Assembly (NCBI GenBank): GCA_036351055.1
Contig: JAZBOH010000137.1
Coordinates: 1-64,000, forward strand
Direction: 5' to 3'
Length of the DNA stretch: 64,000 nucleotides
Origin: JABDPF01 sp036351055
GTDB taxonomy: Bacteria; Pseudomonadota; Gammaproteobacteria; Xanthomonadales; SZUA-36
Shown: one piece after another, positions 43,102-51,876 of the stretch
Numbering within the stretch: the first letter of the stretch is position 1
Layout: the number at the start of each line of letters is the position of its first letter
Program-made: the position numbers and the translations under genes
Notes under the pieces: model-generated
Told to the model about the DNA's origin: nothing
Databases searched by the model: none
What the model saw: the letters and a program-made list of their open reading frames with translations, nothing else

Positions 43102-44717
43102 GAATTGTCCTCTGTAAAGTGCTCGACAGCGGCACGTTCGATCGGCAACCCGGCCGTGTAACGGCGGAAGAAACGGTTGAAGCCTTCAACTTCGTCCGGA
43201 TCGGGAGCCACGGCAGCACCGATGCTGTCACCGATGACCTCGTCCAGGAATTCGGACAGGGTGACCGCGCGGTTCTCACGGGCGGAAAACGCGGCCAACA
43301 GCGCCATGCCCCAGGAACCGCCTTCACCGGCTGTCGCCGGAACGCTGACCGCCGTATTGGTGGCGGCGGCCATGATGCGCTGGCCCACGCCCGGGGTCTT
43401 GAAGAAGCCGCCGTGGCCGACCAGTTCGTCGACCCGCACACCTTCTTTCTCTGTCAGTACGTCCAGCCCGGTTCGCAGCGCACCGAGTGCCGAATACAGG
43501 TGCGTGCGTACGAAGTTGGCCAGGCTGAAAGCGCTGCCCGCCTGGCGTACGAACAGGGGGCGGCCTTCAGTGAAGCCGGTCAGGTGCTCGCCGGATACAT
43601 AACCATAGGAGAGTAGACCGCCTGCATCGGGATCACCTTTCAGCGCCCGTTCCATCAGGGTGCCGAACAGCTCGGACTCGTCCACCGGGTGGCCGAATGC
43701 TGCCAGGGCCTCGCCAATCAGGGCGGCCCAGGCGTTGAAGTCGGAGGTGCAGTTGTTGGAATGCGCCATGCCGACCAGGTTGCCGTCGGGCGTTACCACC
43801 AGGTCCACCTCGGGGCGCGCGCAGGACAGTTTTTCTTCCAGGACCAGCATCGCGAATACAGAAGTGCCGGCGGATACGTTGCCCGTGCGCGGCTTGATGG
43901 CGTTGGTGACGACCATGCCGGTGCCGGCGTCGCCTTCGGGTGGGCACAGTGGGATACCGGGTTGTAGCTGGCCGGAAAGGTCGAGCAGGGCAGCGCCTTC
44001 CGCCGACAGGCTGCCGGCTTCTTCACCCACGGCCACGATGCGTGGCAGGATCTGTTCCAGCCTCCAGGGGAAACCCCGGTCGGCGACGCGCTCGTCAAAG
44101 GCCCGCAGCATGCCGCTGTTCCAGTCGCCGGTATCGGGGTCGACCGGGAACATGCCCGAGGCATCGCCGGCGCCGATCACCCATTGGCCGGTCAACTTCC
44201 AGTGAACGTAACCGGCCAGCGTGGTGATATGGGCAATCTCCCGGACGTGGGTCTCGCCGTTCAGGATGGCCTGGTACAGGTGCGCGATGCTCCAGCGCTG
44301 TGGAATCGACCAGTCAAACAGGCCGGTCAGCTCGGTAGCGGCTTGCCCGGTGATGTTGTTGCGCCAGGTGCGGAAAGGCACCAGCAGCTTGTCGTCCTTG
44401 TCGACCACGACGTAGCCGTGCATCATCGCGCTGAAACCGGCCGCGTCAACGGCGGTGAGTTCTACGCCGAACTGCTCCTTCACATTGGCCGCTAGGTCGC
44501 GGTAGCAGGCTGCAAGACCCTGCCAGACATCTTCCATGCGGTAAGTCCAGACACCGTCCTCGTAGCGGTTTTCCCAGCCGAAAGAACCGCTTGCCAGTGG
44601 CTTGCCATCCTGGCTGACCAGTGAGGCCTTGATACGCGTAGAGCCGAGTTCGCAGCCAAGCACGGCTTTACCGGAGCGGATCAGGTCGGCGGCGCCGTGA
44701 AGGTCGGAAGAAGTCAT
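43098..44717 (-). CDS. araB: Ribulokinase (FGGY-family carbohydrate kinase)
   Basis: 539 residues. The N-terminal phosphate-binding motif is LGCELGSTRIKASLV near residue 20, FSAMMHGYVVVDKDDKLL near residue 95 resembles the sugar site, and GHGGFFKTPGVGQRIMA near residue 437 is the C-terminal ATP-site glycine motif. It phosphorylates L-ribulose. Family assignment alone would allow other FGGY kinases, but the operon with araD and araA fixes the role. Ribosome-binding GGAGAGC. The candidate LacI-type operator at 44734 lies 17 bp before the start, just beyond a TATACAAT -10-like element. Confidence 0.92.
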   Translation of the reverse strand: MTSSDLHGAADLIRSGKAVLGCELGSTRIKASLVSQDGKPLASGSFGWENRYEDGVWTYRMEDVWQGLAACYRDLAANVKEQFGVELTAVDAAGFSAMMHGYVVVDKDDKLLVPFRTWRNNITGQAATELTGLFDWSIPQRWSIAHLYQAILNGETHVREIAHITTLAGYVHWKLTGQWVIGAGDASGMFPVDPDTGDWNSGMLRAFDERVADRGFPWRLEQILPRIVAVGEEAGSLSAEGAALLDLSGQLQPGIPLCPPEGDAGTGMVVTNAIKPRTGNVSAGTSVFAMLVLEEKLSCARPEVDLVVTPDGNLVGMAHSNNCTSDFNAWAALIGEALAAFGHPVDESELFGTLMERALKGDPDAGGLLSYGYVSGEHLTGFTEGRPLFVRQAGSAFSLANFVRTHLYSALGALRTGLDVLTEKEGVRVDELVGHGGFFKTPGVGQRIMAAATNTAVSVPATAGEGGSWGMALLAAFSARENRAVTLSEFLDEVIGDSIGAAVAPDPDEVEGFNRFFRRYTAGLPIERAAVEHFTEDNS

Positions 44718-44733
44718 GCCTAGCTCTCCATGT

Positions 44734-44749
44734 TTGTTAGCGGTACCAT
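44734..44749. promoter_or_regulatory. Arabinose-regulon operator O1 (araB)
   Basis: TTGTTAGCGGTACCAT, one of four near-identical 16-bp palindromic sites in the window (53473, 55290, 61150). It lies directly downstream of TATACAAT on the minus strand, a position suited to repression of the araB-araD-araA operon. A second palindrome, CCGGGT-N9-ACCCGG, lies at 44759-44779. The remaining sequence to 44932 shows no ORF. Confidence 0.75.
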
Positions 44750-44932
44750 TGTATACGACCGGGTAAAATTTTCACCCGGAAAGCCGAAATTAAAGTCAGT
44801 ATTTCTGATATTGAATGCGCTATCCATCAACAAAAATGATAAGTAAAGAATTCGAAACAAAAGAGGAAGGTACCTGAGGCTGCTCGCCTGGCCATAGCCG
44901 CTCCTACAGTTCATTCCAGGTAAGGAAGAAAG

Positions 44933-46141
44933 ATGAAAACAGAACTCAGCACACTGATCGCAACCGCAGCCTTTACCTTGCTGCTCACCGCCTGCTCTCC
45001 CTCGTCTGAGCCCGAACCGGTCAAGGTAGCGGCGCCAGAGCCGCCGCCGATGGCCGAAGCCGTCGCACCAGTACAGGAAGTATTCGTCAGCAAGTCCTCG
45101 TTTGGGGCTACACCGGATGGAGATAAGGTCATGCTCTACACCCTGCGTAACAAAGCCGGTATGGTGGCCAGGATCACCGATTACGGCGGCATCGTCGTTT
45201 CTCTTACCGCACCCGACCGCGAAGGTAACTTCGAAGATATCGTGCTGGGCTATGACAATCTCGATGACTACATCGCCGCTTCACCGTATTTTGGCGCCCT
45301 GATCGGCCGCTACGGTAACCGCATCCGCGCCGGCAAATTCGAGTTGGACGGCTTTGAATACAACTTGGCCACCAACGATGGCCCGAACCACCTGCACGGT
45401 GGCGACAAGGGTTTCGACAAGGTGGTTTGGGACTCGAAGATGGAAGAGACCCAGAACGGCCCGAGCCTGTTGTTGAGCTACGTGAGTGTAGACGGCGAGG
45501 AAGGCTACCCCGGCACCCTGCACGCGGTGGTGCGATACACGCTGACACATGACAATGAACTGGTTGTCGAGTACGAGGCGGTAACCGACAAAGCAACACC
45601 GGTCAACCTGACCCACCACAGCTATTTCAACCTCAGCGGCAATGCCAGGCGCGATATCCTGGGCCACACGCTGCAACTCAATGCTGATCATTTCACGCCG
45701 GTGGACGATACGCTGATCCCGACCGGCGAGTACCGCCCGGTTGCAGGCACGCCTTTCGATTTCCGCAGCGCCAAGCCGATCGGCCAGGACATCGGAATGG
45801 ACAACGAGCAACTCGCGTTCGGCGGCGGTTACGACCACAACTGGGTGGTGGATCAGAATGCTGACGGTGAATGGCGCCACATCCTCACCCTGGCCGATCC
45901 CGAGAGTGGCCGCGTGATGACCATTCATTCCGACGAGCCGGGTCTACAGTTTTACTCCGGCAACTTCCTGGACGGCTCCAATATCGGCAAGGGCGGAGTG
46001 GTTTACGGCTACCGTTACGGTATGTGCCTGGAAACCCAGCACTTCCCCGACGGCCCGAATCAGCCCAATTTCCCGAGCACGATCCTGCAGCCGGGAGAGG
46101 TGTACAAGACCAGAACGGTGCATACCTTCAGCACGGACTAA
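44933..46141 (+). CDS. galM: Aldose 1-epimerase (mutarotase), lipoprotein
   Basis: 402 residues. A lipobox (LLTA-C, residues 17-21) and a Pro-rich linker indicate anchoring outside the cytoplasm, unlike enteric GalM. Epimerase motifs are NRIRAGKFELDGFEY near residue 127, NDGPNHLHGGDKGFDKVVW near residue 145 (catalytic His), and NLTHHSYFNLSG near residue 225 (second His). GGYDHNWV near residue 300 is also seen, with the catalytic Glu near the C-terminus in CLETQHFPDGPN. It would equilibrate anomers of released arabinose or galactose before uptake. It is divergent from araB across the O1 region. Confidence 0.92.
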   Translation: MKTELSTLIATAAFTLLLTACSPSSEPEPVKVAAPEPPPMAEAVAPVQEVFVSKSSFGATPDGDKVMLYTLRNKAGMVARITDYGGIVVSLTAPDREGNFEDIVLGYDNLDDYIAASPYFGALIGRYGNRIRAGKFELDGFEYNLATNDGPNHLHGGDKGFDKVVWDSKMEETQNGPSLLLSYVSVDGEEGYPGTLHAVVRYTLTHDNELVVEYEAVTDKATPVNLTHHSYFNLSGNARRDILGHTLQLNADHFTPVDDTLIPTGEYRPVAGTPFDFRSAKPIGQDIGMDNEQLAFGGGYDHNWVVDQNADGEWRHILTLADPESGRVMTIHSDEPGLQFYSGNFLDGSNIGKGGVVYGYRYGMCLETQHFPDGPNQPNFPSTILQPGEVYKTRTVHTFSTD

Positions 46142-46212
46142 ATGACAAAACAATCGCGCGAAGGCCTGTGCCAGGTGTTGTAATCGATTCATGGTGCCGG
46201 TCCAAAAGCTGC

Positions 46213-46560
46213 TTACTTCACTATGAATTGAGTCGTTTGCGGCTCGTTGCCAGCAAGTTCAGCGCCGCGTTCGCCAGGCGAAACACCGCCGGCGTGCAGC
46301 GTGTAGCGGCCCTTGACGCGCTGGCGTTCGCCATTGGCGTCGAACACGTCCATCTGCTCCGGTTTCACGGTAAACGTCACGGTCCGTTCCGCGCCGGCTG
46401 CTATTTCAACTGACTTGAAACCAACCAGGGACGACTGTGGCACGTCAAACTCCGCATCTTCGCTGGTGATGTAAAGTTGCACGATCTCATTGCCGTTCCG
46501 TTCTCCGGTATTGCGCACGGAGACGCGTACTTCCAGTGAGTCGCCGGACTCGATGCTGGA
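46213..46560 (-). pseudogene. GH3 glycosidase C-terminal (fibronectin-III-like) remnant
   Basis: The minus-strand frame encodes VRVSVRNTGERNGNEIVQLY, then a Ser-Leu-Val-Gly-Phe-Lys segment and EIAAGAERTVTFTVK. This is the Fn3-like C-terminal domain of GH3 beta-glucosidases/xylosidases. About 115 codons to a normal stop remain, while the roughly 650-residue catalytic part is missing. At about 46560 it meets, head to head, the remnant of a GH43 gene on the other strand. It cannot be functional. Confidence 0.8.
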
Positions 46561-47215
46561 TGAAGAGGGCCTGGGGCGCGACATTCCCGAGAACACCATG
46601 TTGTGGGCGCCGGAATTCCGTTATGTCAAAGCTGACGATACCTACTACCTGACTTTCAGCCTGTGGGAACCGCGAGGGCGCACCTGGTTGTATCGCAGCA
46701 GCAGCGGCAAGCCCGAAGGCCCGTATGAAAACGTGACCGACAGCTACCTCGTCGAGGGCATCGACGGTTACATCTTCGAAGATGACGACGGCAAGGTCTA
46801 CTTCCTGTGGGGCGGTGGCCGCCTGGGCGAGCTCAACGAGCAACGCAATGGCTTTGTAAATGAGCCGGTCAGGCTGCAGACCGTAGAAAACCACCACGTA
46901 GGCTACGAGGGTAACGCCCTGTCGAAAATCAATGGTAAATACGTACTCACCGGCGCCGAGTGGAATGGCGATCTCAGGCTGTGGGGCACCTACGACATGA
47001 TGTACGGCGTTTCCGAGTCACTCTTCGGACCCTACAGCAAAGCCATCGTCGGTGTGCCGCACGCCGGTCACGGCACGGTATTCAAAGACAAAAAGGGCGA
47101 CTGGTGGACAACCATGTTCGGCAATGACATGACCGCCCCGTTCCGGCTCCACTTCGGGTTGGTGCCCATCGAAATCAGCGAAGACATGGTTGTAAAGCCC
47201 GTGATGGAACAGTAA
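46555..47215 (+). pseudogene. GH43 glycosidase remnant lacking its N-terminal part
   Basis: The frame gives MLWAPEFRYVKADDTYYLTFSL, here cited by its landmarks WAPEF and DDTYYLTF, then WLYRSSSGKPEGPYE. DGYIFEDDDGKVYFLWGGG (second acidic residue region), VGYEGNALSKINGKYVLT (Glu region) and HGTVFKDKKGDWW follow. These are blades 2-5 of a GH43 five-bladed propeller. The signal peptide and first blade with the catalytic Asp base are gone. The frame is open to 46490, but the sequence before about 46555 belongs to the GH3 remnant on the other strand. Probably inactive. Confidence 0.78.
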
Positions 47216-47277
47216 CAATCGAAAGCCAGGTTCGTTTTGAATACAAGCAACGCCAGGGTAATAACAGGCTCAATATT

Positions 47278-47931
47278 ATGCAAAGCTGGGACGGGTACAT
47301 CATTTGGGCAGGAATCTGTGGCTTGGGGCTTGCCTTGGCGCTCGCCGGGGAGTATCGCTCTAATTTTACTCTCAGTGGCCTGGGCAAACTGGTGGCGGCC
47401 TCGTCGTATATTGCCGCAGCCCTGTCACTGGATGCGCTCGGCACGGAGTACGGGCGCCTGGTGCTCGTGGCCATGGCGTTTTGCTGGGTCGGAGACTTGT
47501 TGCTGGTTTCCGTTAACAACAGGCTGCTTTTCCTGGCCGGGCTCGTAAGTTTTCTTTTGGGCCACTTCGTATACATAGGCGCTTTTGCTGTACGTGGAAT
47601 ATCAGTCCCGGCGCTGGCGCTGTCCGCAGCGGTGCTGGCCGTCTTTGCCTGGCGGGTGCTTGCATGGCTGAAGCCGGTGCTGGATCAGAAAATGCGGCGG
47701 CCGGTGTGGCTTTACGTGGTCACGATATCAGCCATGATGGCCACGGCCGTCGGCACATTTTCGGCGCGCGGAGGCATGACCGTGTTGCTCGGCGGCCTGC
47801 TATTCCTGGTCTCGGACCTGACCGTGGCCCGAAACCGCTTTGTTGCACCGGGATTCGTCAACCGCATCTGGGGGCTGCCGATGTATTTTGCCGCCCAGCT
47901 GTTGTTTGCAGCTTCGGTCGCCGCGGTCTGA
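47278..47931 (+). CDS. YhhN/TMEM86-family membrane protein (lysoplasmalogenase-like)
   Basis: 217 residues, almost entirely eight hydrophobic helices. Family-typical elements are GKLVAASSYIAAAL near residue 37, AMAFCWVGDLLL near residue 67 with the conserved Asp, FLLGHFVYIGAF near residue 91, GGLLFLVSDLTVARNRF near residue 168, and a C-terminal PMYFAAQLLF. The eukaryotic member hydrolyses lysoplasmalogen vinyl ethers; the role of the bacterial proteins is poorly known. No link to the arabinose genes is evident. Confidence 0.82.
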   Translation: MQSWDGYIIWAGICGLGLALALAGEYRSNFTLSGLGKLVAASSYIAAALSLDALGTEYGRLVLVAMAFCWVGDLLLVSVNNRLLFLAGLVSFLLGHFVYIGAFAVRGISVPALALSAAVLAVFAWRVLAWLKPVLDQKMRRPVWLYVVTISAMMATAVGTFSARGGMTVLLGGLLFLVSDLTVARNRFVAPGFVNRIWGLPMYFAAQLLFAASVAAV

Positions 47932-47953
47932 CCCGCAAGCCGAAGGTTTTCGG

Positions 47954-48214
47954 CTAGCGATACGCCGATTTCCGGTGGGCGATCCGGATGACATGGATTA
48001 ACAGTTCCTGGTCCTTGATGGAGTAGAGGATGCGATACTGCCCCTGCCGGACGCGGTAGAGTTCCCGGCCCGAGAGTTTGCTGCAGCCATGGGGCCTGGG
48101 ATTTGTGGCCAGCGCCTGGATCCGTTCGATGATCCTGCGTCGGTCGGCCTTTGTCGAGACCGCTTCCAGTTCTTTTCGCGCCGACTGCTTTATCCGGATC
48201 CTATAACTGCCCAC
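47954..48214 (-). CDS. RelE/ParE-family toxin
   Basis: 86 residues: SYRIRIKQSARKELEAV at the N-terminus, RIIERIQALATNPRPHGCSKL near residue 27, and YRVRQGQYRILYSIKD near residue 55. The tail is HVIRIAHRKSAYR. These follow the RelE/ParE beta-alpha fold. Whether it targets ribosome-bound mRNA or gyrase cannot be decided. It overlaps the antitoxin gene by 14 bp and is transcribed after it. Confidence 0.88.
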   Translation of the reverse strand: MGSYRIRIKQSARKELEAVSTKADRRRIIERIQALATNPRPHGCSKLSGRELYRVRQGQYRILYSIKDQELLIHVIRIAHRKSAYR

Positions 48215-48437
48215 GCCGCTTCATATCCTTCACGACGTCTTCGAAGGCATAGTCGGGTTCGCTTTCCCGGACTTCGAACGCCTCCAGGTCATCGGCGTCT
48301 TCGGAAAGCGCCGACCGGACGGCTTCGTTCACCAGGTCTGAGATGCTGGTTTCCATCTCCGCTGCCTTGATGCGGAGCGCGCGGTGCAGCACCGGATCGA
48401 AATACACGGTGGCGCGTTTGGGTGGTGTAATTTCCAT
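48201..48437 (-). CDS. Ribbon-helix-helix antitoxin
   Basis: 78 residues. An N-terminal RHH DNA-binding unit (RATVYFDPVLHRALRIKAAE, then MSISDLVNEAV-like ETSISDLVNEAVRSAL) precedes an acidic C-terminal tail (SEPDYAFEDVVKDMKRRG) that would neutralise the toxin. A perfect palindrome, TATAACGTC-GAT-GACGTTATA, lies directly upstream and is its likely operator. Confidence 0.88.
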   Translation of the reverse strand: MEITPPKRATVYFDPVLHRALRIKAAEMETSISDLVNEAVRSALSEDADDLEAFEVRESEPDYAFEDVVKDMKRRGQL

Positions 48438-48445
48438 GTTGACAG

Positions 48446-48466
48446 TATAACGTCGATGACGTTATA
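48446..48466. promoter_or_regulatory. Toxin-antitoxin operator palindrome
   Basis: Perfect 9-bp arms TATAACGTC and GACGTTATA around GAT, 9 bp upstream of the antitoxin start. Two more GACG/CGTC half sites flank it (48468-48482), consistent with cooperative RHH binding. Confidence 0.75.
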
Positions 48467-48529
48467 GCGTCAAAATGACGCGTGATAATCCAATTCCCGC
48501 AGCCTTCCTACTGCGTTACTATGCCCGGC

Positions 48530-51500
48530 ATGAAAAATAAAATGCTGCGTACTGCTGTCCTGTGCTTCGTCGTCATGCTTCCTCTCGCCGCCTGTGCTGA
48601 GAAGAAGGATTCCAGCTCCGATGATGAAGGTCCCCTCACCCTGGAAAAAGTCTCTCTCGAGGCGCTCGCATTCCGGAGTATCGGCCCGGCCGTGACCGGC
48701 GGGCGGGTGATCGATATCGAGGTCAACCCGCGGGACCACTCCGAGTACTTCGTGGCATCGGCGCACGGCTCCCTGTGGAAAACGGAAAACAGCGGCGTCA
48801 CCTTCGCGCCGGTCTTCGACCACCAGTCGTCCTTTTCGATCGGCGCCGTAACCATGGATCCGTCCAATCCGAACGTGGTCTGGGTGGGCACGGGCGAGAA
48901 CAACGCGCATTCCTACATGGTGCCGGGCGACGGTGTCTACCGGAGCGAGGACGGCGGCAAAAGCTGGGTCAACAAGGGCCTGAAGGAGTCACAGCAGATC
49001 GGTGAGATCGTCGTGCACCCTGAAAACCCGGACGTCGTCTGGGTAGCGGCCTACGGGCCACACCGGCAATCGGGCGGGGACCGCGGTGTTTTCAAAACCA
49101 CCGACGGCGGCGAAACCTGGGAAAACGTGCTGCACCCAAGCGAACATACCGGGACCTGGGAGCTGCACATGGATCCGCGTAACCCCGATGTGCTCTACAC
49201 GGTGGCGCACCAGCGGCAACGTTACCTGACCACCATCGTGACCGGCGGTGACGAGAGCGGGATCTACAAAACCACGGATGGTGGAACCAGCTGGAAACGG
49301 CTCGAAGGCGGCCTGCCCCAGGAGATGGTGGGACGCATCGGCATGGATATCTCGCCGGTCGACCCGGACGTGCTGTTTGCCGTTGTTGATGCGAAAGAGG
49401 AGCGAGGTACTTACCGGAGCAGCGATGCGGGCGCCAGCTGGTCCAAGGTCAGTGACTACGTCACCGCCTACCCCTTCTACATGCAGAAGCTCTTCGGCGA
49501 TACCGAGAATGTCGATCGGGTCTACGCCATGGACATCTTCAACCAGGTCAGCATCGACGGCGGCAAGACCTGGTCACGCATGGGTGAAGACAAGAAACAC
49601 GTGGACAACCACGACCTGTGGATCGACCCGCAGGACAACCGCCACATGTTGTCCGCCACCGACGGTGGCGTGTACGAGACATTTGACATGGGGGCGCACT
49701 GGGATTTCAAGGCCAACCTGCCGCTGGCCGAGTGCTACAAGGTGACGGCCGACAACGCCAAGCCGTTTTACAACGTCTACATCGGCACCCAGGACAACAA
49801 CAGCCTCGGCGGCCCGTCGCGGACCATCAATTCGAGCGGCATTCTCAACAGCGACTGGTACTTTACCCAGGGCGGCGATGGCTTCGAGACCCAGGTCGAC
49901 TGGACTGATCCGAATATCGTTTACTCACAGTGGCAGTTCGGCAATATCGTTCGTTACGACAAAAGGAGCGGCGAACGCCTCTACCTGCGCGGTTTTGAAA
50001 AGGCCGGCGACCCGGCTTACCGCTTCGACTGGGACGCGGCGCTCATCATCTCGCGGCACGATCACAAGCGGCTTTACCACGGCGGCAACATCGTATTGCG
50101 TTCGGACGACCGCGGTGAAAGCTGGCGCGAAATCAGCCCCGACCTGACCCGTGGCGTGCCGACAAAGTTGCACCCCTTGATGGACCGGAACTGGAGCATC
50201 GACGAGATGGTCTCCAAGTCGTCGTTTGCACACATCGTGACCCTGGCGGAATCCCCGCTCGATGAAAACCGCCTGTATGCCGGTTCCGGTGATGGCTTGC
50301 TGCACTACACCCACGACGGCGGTGCAAACTGGCAGAAAGCAACGCTGAAAGGGCTTCCGGAGTTTGCCCGGATTCATCACATCGTGGCGTCGCCTCTCGA
50401 TGAAAACGTTGCCTACGCGGCCTGTCACAACTTCTTTGCCGGGGATTTCAAACCCTATCTCTACAAGACCAGCGACGGCGGTGCGACCTGGACCTCCATC
50501 ACCGCAGACCTGCCTGAGCGAGGCACGACGTACACCATTGCCGTCGACCACGTGGATCCTAAGCTGATTTTCGCCGGCACGATGAACGGGGTTTATGTTT
50601 CCAATACCGATGAGATTGCCTGGACGAAGCTGAAGGCCGGTATTCCCGAATCGGTGCAGGTCACCGACCTGGATATCCAGCGGGACGAGAACGACCTGGT
50701 GGTGGCCACCTTTGGCCGGGGTGTTTATATCCTTGATGACTACACGCCGCTGCGGCAGCTCAAGCCTGATGTACTTGAGCAAGCCGCCACGCTGTTCCCG
50801 GTGGCCGATGCGGCCATGTTCGTGGAAGCCGATCCAATGGGCTTTCCCGGTGTTGGCTTCCTCGGTGCGAGTGTCTATTCTGCGCCAAACCCGGAAGTAG
50901 GAGCTGTGATCAGCTACTACGTCAAGGAAGACCACAAGTCGAGCAAAGACCTGCGCAACGAGGCGGAAAAGAAACTGCAGGAGGCGGGCAAAGAAGTCGG
51001 GCTTCCGGACTACGAACAGCGAAAGAAAGAAGCGACCGAGGAAGATCCTTTCCTGCTGTTCGTGATTTCCGATGATGAAGGCCGCGCAATCCGTTCGATC
51101 AAGAAACCGGTCAAAGCCGGTGTGCAGCGTCTCGTGTGGGATTTCCGCACCAACCCGACCGGCCCGGTCTCTCTCGAATCGGGCGGTGAGTACGTGCCCT
51201 GGGAGCAGAAGGATGTCGGTTACATGGTGCCGCCCGGGGACTACACGGTGACGATGCACAAATACCAGGGCGGCAGCCTTGAGCAGATCGGCGAAGAGCA
51301 GGGCCTGACATGCAATCCGCTCAATATCGCCAGCATCCCGGCCGATGACCTCGACGCACTGGATGCCTTCAACGCAAAAGTGGCGAACCTGTCCCGGGCG
51401 ATCTCGGGTGCAGACGCCCATCTCGACCTGCTGAACGGGCGCCTGCCTTACCTCGAGCAGGCCATACTGAGTATGGCCGGCGTTCAGGAGGGCTGGCTGA

Positions 51501-51820
51501 ACGCGGTCTCGGCGATCCGGGCCGACCTGCGAGAGGTCGACGAACTATTGAACGGTGACGGTTTGTTGGTCATGGACGAAGGCCAGTCGCGGATGTCATT
51601 GAAAGGCAAGACCGACCTGATCATCTCCTCCCTGTGGGTGACGACTTCCGGAAGCACGGGTACCTTCGAGCGTGCCTATGACGATGCCAATAATGGCTTT
51701 GCCGAGGTGCTCACCGCGTTGGAAAAGGTCGACGCGCGGGTCCGGGGCCTCGAGGACGAACTGGCGAACGCCGGCGCACCGTATACACCGGGTCGCATCC
51801 CGGTGTGGGAGAAGAACTGA
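48530..51820 (+). CDS. Large BNR/VPS10 (sortilin-like) beta-propeller lipoprotein
   Basis: About 1,096 residues. The ATG at 48530 gives a lipoprotein signal (lipobox LAA-C); an ATG three codons upstream is also possible. At least ten BNR/YCF48-like blades follow, with repeats of the Ser/Thr-x-Asp-Gly-Gly-x-x-Trp type: SEDGGKSWVNKG, TTDGGETWENV, TTDGGTSWKRL, SSDAGASWSKV, TSDGGATWTSI. After about residue 750 comes a region with a C-terminal helical part (VRGLEDELANAG). Such proteins are often labelled glycosyl hydrolase by distant similarity to GH74, but no catalytic pair can be asserted. The role may be ligand binding or peptide/glycan interaction at the cell surface. Confidence 0.8.
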   Translation: MKNKMLRTAVLCFVVMLPLAACAEKKDSSSDDEGPLTLEKVSLEALAFRSIGPAVTGGRVIDIEVNPRDHSEYFVASAHGSLWKTENSGVTFAPVFDHQSSFSIGAVTMDPSNPNVVWVGTGENNAHSYMVPGDGVYRSEDGGKSWVNKGLKESQQIGEIVVHPENPDVVWVAAYGPHRQSGGDRGVFKTTDGGETWENVLHPSEHTGTWELHMDPRNPDVLYTVAHQRQRYLTTIVTGGDESGIYKTTDGGTSWKRLEGGLPQEMVGRIGMDISPVDPDVLFAVVDAKEERGTYRSSDAGASWSKVSDYVTAYPFYMQKLFGDTENVDRVYAMDIFNQVSIDGGKTWSRMGEDKKHVDNHDLWIDPQDNRHMLSATDGGVYETFDMGAHWDFKANLPLAECYKVTADNAKPFYNVYIGTQDNNSLGGPSRTINSSGILNSDWYFTQGGDGFETQVDWTDPNIVYSQWQFGNIVRYDKRSGERLYLRGFEKAGDPAYRFDWDAALIISRHDHKRLYHGGNIVLRSDDRGESWREISPDLTRGVPTKLHPLMDRNWSIDEMVSKSSFAHIVTLAESPLDENRLYAGSGDGLLHYTHDGGANWQKATLKGLPEFARIHHIVASPLDENVAYAACHNFFAGDFKPYLYKTSDGGATWTSITADLPERGTTYTIAVDHVDPKLIFAGTMNGVYVSNTDEIAWTKLKAGIPESVQVTDLDIQRDENDLVVATFGRGVYILDDYTPLRQLKPDVLEQAATLFPVADAAMFVEADPMGFPGVGFLGASVYSAPNPEVGAVISYYVKEDHKSSKDLRNEAEKKLQEAGKEVGLPDYEQRKKEATEEDPFLLFVISDDEGRAIRSIKKPVKAGVQRLVWDFRTNPTGPVSLESGGEYVPWEQKDVGYMVPPGDYTVTMHKYQGGSLEQIGEEQGLTCNPLNIASIPADDLDALDAFNAKVANLSRAISGADAHLDLLNGRLPYLEQAILSMAGVQEGWLNAVSAIRADLREVDELLNGDGLLVMDEGQSRMSLKGKTDLIISSLWVTTSGSTGTFERAYDDANNGFAEVLTALEKVDARVRGLEDELANAGAPYTPGRIPVWEKN

Positions 51821-51876
51821 CGCAGCTTACGGACCCGGATTTCTATTCCGGGCCGGCCTTTGTCATCCAGGCAAAT

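Noticed and set aside
49925..51421. 498-codon open frame antisense to the BNR lipoprotein
   Set aside because: Shadow of the sense propeller repeats; composition explained by the complementary codons.
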